Shown here: positions 5,365 to 5,961 of the stretch, one piece after another
How the letters are laid out: each line of letters starts with the position of its first letter
Numbering within the stretch: position 1 is the first letter of the stretch
Assembly (NCBI GenBank): GCA_002350615.1
Contig: DEFD01000011.1
Coordinates: 8,584-14,544, forward strand
Direction of reading: 5' to 3'
From: Bacteroidales bacterium UBA2861
GTDB taxonomy: Bacteria > Bacteroidota > Bacteroidia > Bacteroidales > UBA932
Length of the DNA stretch: 5,961 nucleotides
Notes under the pieces: model-generated
The model's database searches: none
Seen by the model: the letters and a program-made list of their open reading frames with translations, nothing else
What the model was told of the DNA's origin: nothing
Translations under genes and position numbers: made by a program

Positions 5365-5961
5365 TTTGCGTCCAAAAAGAATTTCGCGGGTGAGGGCCGG
5401 CTTGTTGGTAGTGATCTGATCTACGCCCAGTTCCTTCATCTGACGGATGTCTTTCTCGTTGTCCACGGTCCAGGCATTCACGCTCATGCCCAGGTCGTGG
5501 GCCTCTTTCACCCATTCGGGGTGCTTCTGGAAGCAGGAGTAGTGGTAGTCGATTCCGTTAATGCCGTCCGCAAATACCTCAGCGGGCGTTTTGTCTCCTT
5601 CCAGGTACTGCACGGTATAACCGGGGCAGCGAGCGGCCAGTTCCCGGCAGATATGGTAGCTGAAAGAGATAAAGGCAATGCGGCCGGGGTTCATGAGCTT
5701 ATGGGCTTTGAGCGCCTTGAGGCATTCTTCCACGAGCACATCTTCGCGTTCTGCACTCTCGTGGGGCTTCAGTTCCAGTACCAGTACGCAGTCCTTGTTC
5801 TTCTCTCCCTGCGCCAGGTACTCATCCAGCGTGGGAACGTCCTTGAGGGCCGAGAACGGATTCTTCTGGATATTCACTTTACCGATGGTGCGGTCGTGGT
5901 TCACCACTACCACGTTGTCGGAGGTGAGGTGCAGGTCAAACTCGCTGCCCCAAGCACCGAA
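5362..5961 (-). CDS. Glycerophosphodiester phosphodiesterase (GDPD family), N-terminus outside window
   Basis: This enzyme family hydrolyses glycerophosphodiesters to glycerol-3-phosphate and an alcohol, using a metal in a TIM barrel. The frame stays open to base 5961, so the GTG near 5913 is internal. The visible 199 residues lack only the first strand with the HRG motif. Visible residue 7 onward reads EFDLHLTSDNVVVVNHD, giving the metal pair E7 and D9 and the catalytic-type histidine H22. ELKPH supplies the third acidic ligand, E63, and K65. SFSYHICRELAARCPGYTVQYL and the late block NAWTVDNEKDIRQMKELGVD followed by QITTNKP are the usual C-terminal barrel strands (WTVN...GVDgIiTD.P), here with N in place of the common D. 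The substrate cannot be told. Whether it is exported cannot be told either, because the N-terminus is missing. It converges on the winged-helix gene with a two-base gap. Confidence 0.93.
   Translation of the reverse strand, partial: FGAWGSEFDLHLTSDNVVVVNHDRTIGKVNIQKNPFSALKDVPTLDEYLAQGEKNKDCVLVLELKPHESAEREDVLVEECLKALKAHKLMNPGRIAFISFSYHICRELAARCPGYTVQYLEGDKTPAEVFADGINGIDYHYSCFQKHPEWVKEAHDLGMSVNAWTVDNEKDIRQMKELGVDQITTNKPALTREILFGRK

Noticed and set aside
4604..5515. 303-codon reverse-strand open frame across the winged-helix gene and the phosphodiesterase end
   Set aside because: It crosses two supported genes, uses a different frame from the phosphodiesterase and shows no recognisable domain.

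Overview
The window holds the distal half of a V/A-type (rotary) ATPase operon, a structured 302-base intergenic region, and two unrelated convergent genes. The organism looks like a member of the Bacteroidota, probably Bacteroidales. The gene order A-B-D-I-K is the compact arrangement known from Bacteroidota and Chlamydiae. Translation starts mostly lack Shine-Dalgarno sequences and sit in A/T-rich leaders, and a possible TTTG / TAnnTTTG-style promoter lies before the last forward gene. Coding DNA is fairly G+C-rich. No species call is possible from this window alone.

Layout: positions 1-252 are the C-terminal end of catalytic subunit A, which is cut by the window start. Subunit B (242-1564), the central-stalk subunit D (1555-2166) and the membrane subunit I (2163-3872) follow with start/stop overlaps of 11, 10 and 4 bases, so they are almost certainly translationally coupled. 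The proteolipid subunit K (3894-4334) follows after a 21-base A/T-rich gap. A strong hairpin terminator at 4358-4398 closes the operon.

A and B form the soluble hexamer, with B contributing the arginine finger at R338. D is the rotor shaft. The membrane part of I forms the ion half-channels with the conserved arginine R487. K forms the rotor ring. K carries T55, Q56, Q100 and E129, which match the Na+ ligands of the Enterococcus hirae K ring in both identity and spacing, so a sodium-coupled enzyme is the best prediction.

The intergenic region 4335-4636 is the least ordinary part. It contains the terminator, a 57-base near-perfect palindrome (4416-4472), and a cluster of two direct copies plus one inverted copy of a CTTAAG-centred repeat (4490-4613). 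This cluster ends 23 bases before the next start codon and can fold into alternative, mutually exclusive hairpins. A possible promoter lies inside it.

After it comes a 240-residue protein of unknown function with a probable winged-helix segment (4637-5359). It converges, with a two-base gap, on a reverse-strand glycerophosphodiester phosphodiesterase (5362-5961) whose N-terminus lies beyond the window. No mobile element, CRISPR array, tRNA or rRNA was seen. The only candidates for something undescribed are the repeat cluster and the winged-helix protein behind it.
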